From the NCBI GenBank assembly GCA_004431415.1, contig QPMI01000079.1, positions 62,001-126,000 on the forward strand: a stretch of DNA of 64,000 nucleotides. The letters are read 5' to 3'. A program made the position numbers and the translations under genes. The DNA comes from Cyanophora paradoxa (Eukaryota; Glaucocystophyceae; Cyanophorales; Cyanophoraceae). Under the pieces are notes generated by a model. The model made no database searches. It saw only the letters and a program-made list of their open reading frames with translations, and had not been told where the DNA came from. The first letter of the stretch is position 1. Each line of letters opens with the position of its first letter. Shown in pieces: positions 1 through 10,277 of this stretch.

Positions 1-3000
1 TGTTCATGAGGAGGATGACGCAGCCGGCGATCATGCCCATCAGCAGCGCGAAGAAGATGCCGAGCAGCAGCAGCAGGTCGAACGAGAGCAGCGCCAGCGG
101 CACCACGTAGTAGCTGCGGAGGGGGGCCGCTCGGTCGGGCGCCGAGGGGGCGGACATGGAAGAGGGGGCGCACATGAGGAAGCCGAAGACGGCGAGCATG
201 AAGCCGATGAGGAGGGCCCCCCAGGGGACGTCGCCCTTCTCCGCCCGCTCGATCGTGTACACCACCGCCTTCGTCTGCGGCGCGGGGCGAGGGCGTTGAC
301 GTTGGCGTGGCTCGAGCGGCGGCGGGGCGGGGCGGGGCGGGGCGGGGGCGCCTTGGAGTGGCGGGTGTCGAGGGAGTCGTGCAGGTTGGAGCGGAGCGCC
401 GCGCGGATGGGCAGCACCGCCGCCGCCAGCGGCACCTGCGCGCCGGCGGAACCTTAGATTCGATTGGAATGGAGCGGGCGTGGGGGCGGGGGCGGGGCGG
501 ACGGCGAAGGCGACGGCGGTGGCGGCGCCGACGGAGCGGGGGAAGAGGAGCGGGGAGACCTCCGCCTCCACCAGCCGCGACACGTACCGCATCGCCGGCA
601 CCGCCGCGATCTGAGGCGGCGTGGGTGGGGCGTCAGCCCCTCCAGCCGCCTCTCGATGGAGGGAGGGCGCGGGCCGTGTCCGCCCTTCCTAGCAACGACC
701 GGCCGGTGCCGGTGCTGGGCGGGTCGCGGCAGGCGGACCTGGGCGAGGAGGAGGCCGAGGACCCAGGCCGGCACCGCGAACGCCAGCGCGTGCACCAGCA
801 GCAGCTCCAGCACCTAAGGGGGAGGGGGTGGGGGAGGGTGGGGGGGGGGGGGGGGGGGTTGCGGGGGGTGGGGGGTGGGGGGGGGGCGGGCGCACCCCGC
901 GGCGGGTCACGCCGACCATTCGGAGCAGGCCTGCGAGAGGGGGGCGGGGACCGTGAGAGAGGGCGGGCCCGGGCGGTAAAGGACGGGTACCGAGCTCGAA
1001 GGTGCGCGTCTGGACGGAGATAATGAGGAGGGAGTCTGCGGGGGCGCGCCGTTAGCCACCCCGCTTCCGTGCCGCCGGGGCGGGGCGGGGCGGGGCGGGG
1101 CGGACAGATGAGGATGAGGGCGAGGACGATGAGGAGAGCGAAGATGACGGCGAGGAGGAGGGAGAGGTAGAGCGAGAAGGTCTTCGACTCGCCCAGCTGC
1201 TCCGCCACCGGCATCTTCGACGAGACCTGCATGCCCCCCGGGCACGCGCAGTGAGCTTCGCGCTTCTACGATTTCACGTTTTGAAGGGGAGGTAGCTAGA
1301 GATAAGGCCCTGCGCTCCGCCGCCGCCGCCGCCGCCGCCTCTCTTAGCTTCCGATCCCCCCGCGCGCTTGCGCCGCGCCGAGCGCGCCTGGTCGAATCCG
1401 ACGGAGAAGAGGACGGCGGAGGAGAAGTCCACGACGCGCTGCAGGATCACGTCGTACGAGGGGTCTGCGCCGCCCCGTCAGCGGGGCCGGGGCCCCGGGG
1501 TGCGCGGTCCTCGCGGCGGGCGGCGGGGGGGGCGGGAGGGGTACTCGCCCACGTAGACGTCGAGGCGGTCCGGGAGCTGGATCGTCACCTGGGAGGCGTA
1601 GGACCTGGGGGTACGGCGTTCAGGGTTCGGGGGTACGGAAAGGGCCGCGGGGGGTTAGGGGTACGGCCGCGCCTGTAGTCGACGGCGGCGAGGAGGGGTA
1701 GGGCGTCCGGGTCGAGCTTTGGGATGTTCGGATGCACGGTACCCGGGTCCGTCAGCAGCGGCCCCACGTCCCTGTAGTCCATGAACACCGCGTTCTGGGG
1801 GTACAGGGTTTAGGAGGGTACGGAATGAGTTCGAGGTGGGGGGGGAGAGGGGGTACCGTGACGTCCTCGGGCGTCTTGCCGAGCGTGCTCGAGACGGTCC
1901 CCTGTACCCGCACGTTGAGGTGCACGGCCCCGTAGGAGGCCGCGTAGCTGCGGGGGGGGGGGTGCGGATTCGGATCGAGGGGTGGAGAGGGGCTCCGAGA
2001 GGGGGGGGAGAGGGGTACGGCGCACGTGAAGTTGAGGCGGCGCATGGCCCCCCGCACGGGGCCCTCGAATCGGAACTTGAGATATATCCGCGACCCGGCG
2101 CCGGCGCCTGGAGGCCGGGGGATCAGTCCAGGAGAGGGGGGAGGTGGCTGAATAGAGGGGGGTGGGGGGCGGGGTGGGTGGGAAAGGGGGGTACCGAGAA
2201 TGCGCGCGGTGTTCTGGTCGATGTAGACGGAGCCGCGGTCGGGCTTTCTTGTACCCCAGCCCCGCCCCACGCCGATGCGCCGCTCCTGCTCGAAGTCTGC
2301 CGCGCAGAGGTCGGCGGGGCGCCCCGGGAGGGCCGCGAGAGGGGTACGCGCACCGATGATGTACAGGTTGACCTTCTGCTTCTCGGGGCACCGCCTAGAG
2401 GCGGATCAGGGGAGGAGGGGCCGGGGCGGCTGGAGGGGGCTCGCACAGGCAGAGGCAGCAGGCGTCGTATGTGAAGAGCCCCCGGGAGCAGATGTCGACG
2501 GGGGAGCCGTAGATCCACGCCCCGCTCGAGGGATCCGCCCCCGTCATGTCGCACGTCCTCTGCGAGTACACGAAGGCCTGCCGCAGGCAGCGGCGTCGGG
2601 AATGGGTGTCGCGCGGGGGGCGCCGACTGGGATCAAATCGCTCACGTCGCTCGTAGCGTAGCGCGGCGAGTGGTACGAGTAGCGCGGGTCGGTCAGCCTC
2701 GAGGAGATCACTGTGTAGTTGAGGAGCCCGCCGGCGGGCTGCGCGCGAAACCGCCGGGCGTGAGACGAGCCGCGGGGAGCGTCAAGCTGCGCCACGGCGG
2801 CCGCACCGTGAGAACGACATCCTGCTCGCCGCTCTGCAGCTCTGCAAGCTTGAGGAAGGCCACCGGAGCGCGCTGCAGTCCCGTGTCCAGCAGCGCGACC
2901 CTGCGGCGGCGCTCGGCGGCCGCGAGACGGGCAAGTGCTGAGGCGCGTGCGCACAGAAGAACCACGATCCAACAGGAGAAGAAGCCCAGGCAGTAGTTGG

Positions 3001-3182
3001 TCTTGCTCTTCTTGATTTGCCTTGTGGTCTGTGGGCGCGTGCGGCGCTCGGAGCGTTAAACAACGCATGAAGCGGAAGGTGGCCGGCGAGCTCACGAGAA
3101 GGACGTAGGACTTGAAGCGCAGCGCCGAGAGGCCGCTATCTAACTGCTTCCGCACCGCCTGCAGGCGCGGAAGCGCCATCAT
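1..3182 (-). CDS. FtsX/MacB-like permease family membrane protein (3' end outside window)
   Basis: Read right to left, the protein starts at the ATG at 3182-3180. Exon 1 ends in SYVLL before a GT intron, and exon 2 continues with KKSKTNYCLGFFSCWIVVLL, a first membrane helix. A large Cys-containing extracytoplasmic region follows, encoded by many short exons (for example the one ending DVVLT near 2810 and the one with YDACCLCL near 2450). A helix with SLYLSLLLAVIFALLIVLAL (about 1110-1180), one with LLLVHALAFAVPAWVLGLLL (about 740-815) and two more near 1-220 form the C-terminal bundle. One helix, a large ectodomain, then a helix cluster is the FtsX/MacB permease plan. Eukaryotic members are known, but their substrate is not. 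Introns contain poly-G or GGGGC runs on the plus strand. Family call is inference from layout and motif resemblance; exon boundaries are approximate. Confidence 0.6.
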
Positions 3183-3378
3183 CGTGCCTCGCTTGCTCGA
3201 GCCGTCAGGCGGGGGAGCGCAGCCTACAGCGCTTCTGCATGGCCTGGAGACCCCGTACGCCACCCGCAAGCCTTGTCCGACGTGGACGCGCTGGCGCTGG
3301 CGAAGCGCGTTTGGAGACGGTACCCCTGGCCACGAGTCTCAACGAGTTTGCTCCGCATTGGCCCCGCAACGCGCGCGA

Positions 3379-4260
3379 TGGCCATGAGGAGCTCGGGCAA
3401 CACGAGCCGCGACGTCGGCGCGTACGCTGGCGGCACGCACGTCCTCGACCTGAGCGACGACCTCATCAGCGCCGTGTTTCAGCATCTGGACCCGAAGCGC
3501 GAGGGCGTCTCCGTCCCGCGCGTATGCAGGCGCTTCGCGGTCGCGTGGAGGGCAGCACGCTTTGCCTCGCTCGAGCTGGCGGCGCCGAGCTCGAGCGCGG
3601 GTCTCGTCCGCCACGCACTGCGGTCAAGCGCGGGCGTCCGGGCTGCGCTCAGCGAGCTGCAGCAGCTGCGTGTGTCCCGATTTCCGTGCTCGTCGCTCGG
3701 GGACGTGCGCGGGCTCCCGTTCCTCCGGCGGCTCCACCTCGACGCGTGCGGTACGGCCTCCGCCCCGAGCTGCAGCTGCAGCAAGGGGAGCTGGACGGGC
3801 TTGCGCGCCTCTCCTCGGAGGTCCCGAGCCTCGAGTAGCTGCAGCTCAGCGGCGAGCTCCCCGTCGTGCCCGAGGAGGGCCCGCTCGCGGAGCGCGTGGC
3901 GGCGAGCGTGCGCGCCCTCCTCGCGGGGCTGCGGCGGGATCGAATCCGCGCGCTCGACCTCGTCGGGTGGCCGATGGACGCGGAGCACGTGGCGGCCCTC
4001 GGCGAGCTGACGCGCCTCGAGGCGCTCAAGTTCTCCCGGCCCCCTCCCAGCGCCTCCGGATCCTCGGGGACCCCGCCGGCCTGCGCCTCGCGTCCCTCGC
4101 GCCCCTCGAGCGCCTCGCCGCGCTCCGCATCGAGCCCGACACGGTGGACTACAAGCGGCCCCGCGGCCAGCGCGAGCTGGCGCCCGTGCGCGATCCGACG
4201 CTGCGACCCGGCGCGCGCGCGCGCCGGCGCCGCCCGCCCGTGACCGCGCGCCCGCCGCAG
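3379..4260 (+). pseudogene. F-box/LRR gene copy 1, truncated and frame-disrupted
   Basis: The reading frame from the ATG at 3379 encodes an F-box (LDLSDDLISAVFQHLDPKRE, then VPRVCRRFAVAWRAARFASL) almost identical to copy 3. Compared with copy 3 it carries an 11-nt insertion near 3744-3755 that shifts the frame, a 6-nt insertion near 3772, and a TAG at about 3836 where copy 3 has GAG. Similarity to copy 3 stops near 4260, so the distal LRR exons are absent. The simplest reading is a pseudogene. Rescue by splicing out the insertion, which contains a GTGCGGTAC donor-like string, cannot be excluded. Confidence 0.6.
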
Positions 4261-4941
4261 CGGCCCCCTGTACATGTGCAGCTGGGACGCCCGCGGCCGC
4301 TACACGGCCCCCTCATAGCCTCCCTGGGGTTACTTGGCTTCGCTTATAATTACTTGGCTTCCTCCCTCAGGTGGAAAGCTCTAGTTCAGGCTGCACGGCC
4401 GCCGGGCTCCGGATCCGTACTTGGGTTCTCTATTGTAGGCTCCCATGCGGCTACGTCTTGAGCCTCGGAGTCGGGTGGTTGGTCAGTTCTGCTTCGGCTG
4501 TCTAGGTAGCTTTCCGGATCGATGTCCAAAAGGCTTGGTACCAGTCACCGTAGGGCCGGCGTAGGCTCGTCTTTCGACTTGATATTTTACGTATACATAG
4601 TTTACGGAAACTTCATCTTTATCAATCGGATCTTCAGGCCTCGTACTTATTGTCTCGCGATCGGTGTGCACGTGTGCGAATTCATTGATATCGATGCGAG
4701 CTTCGAATTCAAGGCCGGGGGACCAGCCTCTGCAGCTGCCAACGCATAAATTTAAGCTAAGGTTTAAGTGACCTCAAAGTTCAACTACACTATAGCTAGT
4801 AATGCCATTGCAATTTGGCTATAGCTATAGCCTAACAAAATTAGTAACACCTACGTGTCTCTGCGGATATCATATCTCGCGCTGCATCCACGTAAATATG
4901 CAGCTGGCCGGGCATATCTCCGACAAATAGCGAGGATGAAA

Positions 4942-5665
4942 TCACTTGAAGCGCTGATGGGCGATCTGCAGGACTGTCGAAACCACTAGAGATCCTCCAA
5001 GACAAAAGCCAAGAGAGAAGCCAAGCTCTTTTGCAGCCGCCTTGTGCCGGTCGCCGAGCTTTACTGCTGCATTCTCTAAATGAACGCCTAACTTCTCTGC
5101 AGGATCCGGAGTATCGAGACGGCTGCCGAGCTGATCACCGAGCCTAGTGCCGTGCACGCTGGCAGCTGATTCTAGATCTAGCTTGCTGGCGGGCTTTTCC
5201 CCCAGCTTGCTGCCCAGCGATCCTCCAAGTGCGCTCGCAGGCGCCGTCAACCAGTCCTTGTCCACCAGCTGCAGGTGTCGTGGCGATGCGAAGCCACAGA
5301 CTGTCTGCGTTCCACGACCCGGCCCCGCGGCCGGCCCCTTCAGTCGAAATCACTTCGGAGGCCGGGGGCGCAAAGAGGCCCACCTGAGACGAGAACAGCT
5401 CGCAAATACGCTCAGCACTTGCAACCGCGTCTGTGGAGTTCAAGCTCGTTACAGCCTGAGCGAGCGCAGGACTGACACACATGTACAGATCTCTACGGAC
5501 CAAGCGGCACGGATTCGTGGAGTCCGCCAGTGACTATTGGCACCTGGAGCGGCTGCGAGTGCGCGTGCCAGGAGTTTGATGGCCTCTTCTGCTGCGAAGC
5601 TTAGCGCAATCTCCGGAACTCCAATTGCACGCAGAGAAGTGAATAAGTACTACGCGCACCGGCAT
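4942..5665 (-). CDS. Small protein of unknown function with repeated Leu-Gly motif, copy A
   Basis: A three-exon model reads 5665-5544, 5471-5384 and 5268-4942, with GT-AG introns and consistent phase, giving about 178 residues. The start is the ATG at 5665; the overlapping alternative frame has no ATG. Exon 2 encodes a helix ending CELFSSQ. Exon 3 opens with LVDKDWLTAP and has a repeated pattern (GSLGSKLGEK, TRLGDQLGSRLD, EKLGVHLENAAVKLGD, ELGFSLGFCLGG) before a hydrophobic end SLVVSTVLQIAHQRFK. The pattern suggests an amphipathic helix or membrane-apposed protein. I do not recognise the family. It is nearly identical to copy B except for a Pro/Leu change and an indel near the C terminus, and it is divergent from the F-box copy to its right. 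Confidence 0.55.
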
Positions 5666-5830
5666 TGCATCATATCAGCCCACGGATATCGATCCTCTAA
5701 AGCTTGCAATTGCACGCCGGCGCGGCGCTCTCAGATTTTCGACACTGTATCCCGCCATCGACGTACGAGACGGTACCCCTGGCCGCGAGTTTCAACGAGT
5801 TTGCTTCGCATTGGCCCCGCAACGCGCGCA

Positions 5831-6740
5831 ATGGGGAGCTCGGGCAGCACGAGCCGCGACGCCGGCGCGTACGCCGGCGGCACGCACGTCCTCGACCTGA
5901 GCGACGACCTCATCGGCGCCGTGTTTCAGCATCTGGACCCGAAGCGCGAAGGCCTCTCCGTCCCGCGCGTATGCAGGCGCTTCGCGGTCGCGTGGAGGGC
6001 GGCCCGCTTTGCCTCGCTCGATCTGGCGGCGCCGAGCTTGGGTGTCTGTCGTCCACCACGTGCTCCGGCCATCGAGCGCTGGCGTCCGGGCTGCGCTCTG
6101 CGAGCTGCAGCAGCTGCGTGTGTCCAAATTTCCGTGCTCGTCGCTCGGGGACGTGCGCGGGCTCCCGTTCCTCCGGCGGCTCCACCTCGACGGCCTCCGC
6201 CCCGAGCTGCAGCAAGGGGAGCTGGACGGGCTTGCGCGCCTCTCCTCGGAGCTCCCGAGCCTCGAGGAGCTGCAGCTCAGCGGCGAGCTCCCCGTCGTGC
6301 CCGAGGAGGGCCCGCTCGCGGAGCGCGTGGCGGCGAGCGTGCGCGCCCTCCTCGCGGGGCTGCGGCGGGATCGAATCCGCGCGCTCGACCTCGTCGGGTG
6401 GCCGATGGACGCGGAGCACGTGGCGGCCCTCGGGGAGCTGACGCGCCTCGAGGCGCTCAAGTTCTCCCGGCCCCCTCCCAGCGCCTCCTCGGGGACCCCG
6501 CCGGCCTGCGCCTCGCGTCCCTCGCACCCCTCGAGCGCCTCGCCGCGCTCCGCATCGAGACCGACACGGTGGACTACAAGCGGCCCCGCGGCCAGCGCGA
6601 GCTGGCGCCCGTGCGCGATCCGACGCTGCGACCCGGTGCGCGATCCGACGCTGCCGCCCGCCCGTGACCGCGCGCCCGCCGCAGCGGCCCCCTGTACATG
6701 TGCAGCTGCGACGCCCGCGGCCGCTACACGGCCCCCTCAG
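5831..6740 (+). pseudogene. F-box/LRR gene copy 2, truncated and frame-shifted
   Basis: The ATG at 5831 opens the same F-box as copy 3 (LDLSDDLIGAVFQHLDPKRE). At about 6043 a duplicated TGTC adds 4 nt and shifts the frame out of the LRR region, which itself stays open in another frame (from VVHHVLRPSSAGVRAAL onward). Around 6470-6485 the sequence also differs from copy 3 in a way that breaks the frame a second time. Homology to copy 3 ends near 6700 and the distal exons are missing. Likely a young pseudogene of the array. Confidence 0.6.
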
Positions 6741-7425
6741 ATCCTCCGTGGGGTTACTTGGCTTCGCTTACTTGGCTTCCTCCCTCAGGTGGAAAGCTAT
6801 AGTTCAGGCTGCACGGCTACATCTACATGTAGGCTCCCATGCGGCTACATCTTGAGGCTCCCATGCGGCTACATCTTGAGCCTCGGAGCCGGGTTACCGG
6901 GTAGTTGGTCAGTTCTGCTTCGGATCTCTAGGCCCCTAGGTAGCTTTCCGGATCTATGTCCAAAAGGCTTGGTACCGGTCACCGTAGGGCCGGCGTAGGC
7001 TCATCTTTAATTTCGACTTGATATTTTACGTATACATAGTTTACGGAAACTTCAGCTTTATCGATCGGATCTTCAGGCGTCGTACTTATTGTCTCGCGAT
7101 CGGTGTACACGTGTGCGAATTCATTAATATTGCTATCGATCGCGATGCCATGATGCGAGCTTCGAATTGCGAATTCAAGGCCGGGGGACCAGCCTCGAGC
7201 TCTGCAGCTGCGCATGCCAACGCAGAGATTGAAGCTTAGGTTTAAGTGACCTCAAAATTCAACTACACTATAGCTAGTAATGCCATTGCAATTTGGCTAT
7301 AGCTATAGCCTAACAAAATTAGTAACACCTACGTGTCTCTGCGGATATCATATATCTCGCGCTGCATCTACGTAAATATATATGCAGCTGGCCGGGCATA
7401 TCTCCGACAAATAGCGAGGATGAAA

Positions 7426-8137
7426 TCACTTGAAGCGCTGATGGGCGATCTGCAGGACTGTCGAAACCACTAGAGATCCTCCAAGACAAAAGCCAAGATA
7501 GATTGCAGCCGCCTTGTGCCGGTCGCCGAGCTTTACTGCTGCATTCTCTAAATGAACGCCTAACTTCTCTGCAGGATCCGGAGTATCGAGACGGCTGCCG
7601 AGCTGATCACCGAGCCTAGTGCCATGCACGCTGGCAGCTGATTCTAGATCTAGCTTGCTGGCGAGCTTTTCCCCCAGCTTGCTGCCCAGCGATCCTCCAA
7701 GGGCGCTCGCAGGCGCCGTCAACCAGTCCTTGTCCACCAGCTGCAGGTGTCGTGGCGATGTGAAGCCACAGACTGTCTGCGTTCCACGACCCGGCCCCGC
7801 GGCCGGCCCCTTCAGTCGAAATCACTTCGGAGGCCGGGGGCGCAAAGAGGCCCACCTGAGACGAGAACAGCTCGCAAATACGCTCAGCACTTGCAACCGC
7901 GTCTGTGGAGTTCAAGCTCGTTACAGCCTGAGCGAGCGCAGGACTGACACACATGTACAGATCTCTACGGACCAAGCGGCACGGATTCGTGGAGTCCGCC
8001 AGTGACTATTGGCACCTGGAGCGGCTGCGAGTGCGCGTGCCAGGAGTTTGATGGCCTCTTCTGCTGCGAAGCTTAGCGCAATCTCCGGAACTCCAATTGC
8101 ACGCAGAGAAGTGAACAAGTACTACGCGCACCGGCAT
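7426..8137 (-). CDS. Small protein of unknown function with repeated Leu-Gly motif, copy B
   Basis: The model is three exons, 8137-8016, 7943-7856 and 7740-7426 (lengths 122, 88 and 315 nt, phases 2 then 0), giving 174 residues. Donors are CAG/GTGCCA and CAG/GTGGGC; acceptors are GTCAG and CTGCAG. The N-terminal exon begins MPVRVVLVHF and is Arg/Ser-rich. The C-terminal exon carries repeated K/R-L-G units (SLGSKLGEKLASKLD, TRLGDQLGSRLD, EKLGVHLENAAVKLGD) and ends with a hydrophobic helix before QRFK. Its start lies about 150 bp from the start of the intact F-box gene on the other strand, so the two probably share a promoter. Function unknown; no domain recognised. Confidence 0.55.
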
Positions 8138-8286
8138 TGCATCATATCAGCCCACGGATATCGATACGCTGCCCGCAAGCCTTGTCCGACGTGGAAGCGC
8201 TGGCGCCGGCGAAGCGCGTTTGGAGACGGTACCCCTGGCCGCGAGTCTCAACGAGTTTGCTTCGCATTGCCCCCGCAACGCGCGCA

Positions 8287-10219
8287 ATGGGGAGCTCGGG
8301 CAGCACGAGCCGCGACGCCGGCGCGTACGCCGGCGGCACGCACGTCCTCGACCTGAGCGACGACCTCATCAGCGCCGTGTTTCAGCATCTGGACCCGAAG
8401 CGCGAAGGCCTCTCCGTCCCGCGCGTATGCAGGCGCTTCGCGGTCGCGTGGAGGGCGGCCCGCTTTGCCTCGCTCGAGCTGGCGGCGCCGAGCTTGGGTG
8501 TCGTCCACCACGTGCTCCGGCCATCGAGCGCTGGCGTCCGGGCTGCGCTCAGCGAGCTGCAGCAGCTGCGTGTGTCCCGATTTCCGTGCTCGTCGCTCGG
8601 GGACGTGCGCGGGCTCCCGTTCCTCCGGCGGCTCCACCTCGACGGCCTCCGCCCCGAGCTGCAGCAAGGGGAGCTGGACGGGCTTGCGCGCCTCTCCTCG
8701 GAGCTCCCGAGCCTCGAGGAGCTGCAGCTCAGCGGCGAGCTCCCTGTCGTGCCCGAGGAGGGCCCGCTCGCGGAGCGCGTGGCGGCGAGCGTGCGCGCCC
8801 TCCTCGCGGGGCTGCGGCGGGATCGAATCCGCGCGCTCGACCTCGTCGGGTGGCCGATGGACGCGGAGCACGTGGCGGCCCTCGGGGAGCTGACGCGCCT
8901 CGAGGCGCTCAAGTTCTCCCCCTCGCAGCGCCTCCTCGGGGACCCCGCCGGCCTGCGCCTCGCGTCCCTCGCGCCCCTCGAGCGCCTCGCCGCGCTCCGC
9001 ATCGAGCCCGACACGGTGGACTACAAGCGGCCCCGCGGCCACCGCGAGCTCGCGCCCGTGCGCGATCCGACGCTGCGCGCGCGCCGGCGCCGCCCGCCCG
9101 TGACCGCGCGCCCACCGCAGCTCGGGGGCTTCCGCCGCCTGCGCTCCCTTGAAATCTACGACCTGTGGGCCGAGTCGTCCCCCGAGGAGCCCCTCCAGTT
9201 CCTGCGCGACCTCGCCCCCTCCCTCCGCCGCCTCGAGATCTCCTGCTCGGCCCGCCCGCACACCCGAACTCTGCCCTTCCTTCTCCTTGCCCCCTGACTC
9301 CCCCCCTGTCAGGTCCGCGGGGACGCCAGCGGCGGGCTGGCAGAGCTTGGCGACCTTTCGTCCCTCCGGAGCCTCCGCGTTCGGCTCCTTTCCTCCACCC
9401 ACTCGGCCGACGCGCGTACCCCCTCCGGGATCGCGTACCCCTCTAAACTCGGTACCCCGCAGGTCGCGCCGCAGATCGCGAGGCTTACGGGCCTCGAGGA
9501 GCTGTCGCTCTCGAACTTCGAGCGGCTCCCGCCCGAGGCGCGCCTGCGTGCACGTACCCGTCCTCCGCCAGAGGCAGCCCCCCCTAACGGGATAAGCCCT
9601 CCAGATCTGCGGGGCCCTGCGAGGGGTGCGCTCCCTCGAGATGAGCCTCGGCCTGCTCGGCATCAGCCAGGTACCCCCCGACCACCCCTCTCCTCCCATG
9701 TGCCCCCCGGGAGCAACGTTGTATCCCCGCAGGAGACGTTCGACGGGATCGTGGGGCAGCTGGAGGCGCACTTCCCGCGGCTCACGGACCTCCGCTGGAG
9801 CCTCGACGTCTTCCGTGCGATCCCGCCGGATCCATCGAGCCGGCCCGGGCGCTCGCTCGCGCTGACCTGCGGCTGTGGCTCGGATCCGGCGCGGCGCAGT
9901 GGACATCTCGGTGGCCTCCCTCGCCCGCCTGGCCGCCAGGGGCCTCCAGCACGCCCGCCTCCGCGTCTTCGACGGGTACAGCTCGATCCACGAAAGGGCT
10001 CCGCACTCCCGTCGCAACTCAGATGAACGTACCCCGCAGGCGCGTGCTAGGGGAGGAGCAGCTCCGGAAGCGGTGCCCCCAGCTGGCCCTCGAGGTGGGC
10101 CTGCCCGCCTGCCCGGCGCCGGCCCTCAAGTCCCTCTCCTGAACCCGGCGGCGTGCACGCAGGTCGTGCGGGGCGACTGGCGCCCCTGCGAGCCCTCTGA
10201 CGTCGACTTCCATAGTTAA
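8287..10219 (+). CDS. F-box/LRR-type protein, intact copy 3 of the array
   Basis: The chosen start is the ATG at 8287 (MGSSGSTSRDAGAYAGG), conserved in the other copies. The F-box follows at once (VLDLSDDLISAVFQHL, then VCRRFAVAWRAARFASLEL). After it come leucine-rich strands with spacing typical of irregular LRRs (LPFLRRLHLDGL, LPSLEELQLSGELP, LRRDRIRALDLVGWP, LTRLEALKF, LERLAALRIEP, LRRLRSLEIYDL region). Exon 1 ends near 9255 and smaller exons carry more LRRs (SSLRSLRVRLL about 9350, LTGLEELSLSNFERLP about 9490, VRSLEMSLGLLGIS about 9630). The last exon ends DVDFHS and TAA at 10217-10219. F-box proteins are substrate adaptors of SCF ubiquitin ligases; here the LRRs would bind the target. 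The first intron appears to use a GC donor. Confidence 0.75.
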
Positions 10220-10277
10220 CGCTGCGCTTCGCGCACTGTACCCACATAATTTACGATAATCTAAAGCCGGTGAGGAG

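Larger units (their letters stand above)
3262..8230. repeat. Tandem segmental duplication, about 2.47 kb unit (F-box gene + small divergent gene)
   Basis: The F-box exon occurs three times (about 3310-4260, 5770-6700, 8225-9120) in the same orientation. The stretch holding the minus-strand small gene occurs twice (about 4540-5690 and 7010-8165) at a constant offset of 2472 bp. Intergenic sequence between them is also copied, with small indels. This is a tandem array in which copies 1 and 2 of the F-box unit lost the 3' half present in copy 3. The upstream edge differs between copies (5696-5765 is unlike 3262-3325 and 8166-8225), so one breakpoint lies there. Confidence 0.85.

Noticed and set aside
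307-1023. Plus-strand open frame rich in Gly and Arg
   Set aside because: It is produced by GGGGC and poly-G intron tracts of the minus-strand FtsX-like gene.
8248-10017. A 589-codon open frame on the minus strand opposite the intact F-box gene
   Set aside because: It is a GC-rich antisense shadow: composition is Arg/Ala/Gly/Pro/Glu-rich, it spans introns of the real gene, and shorter versions appear antisense to the two pseudogene copies.
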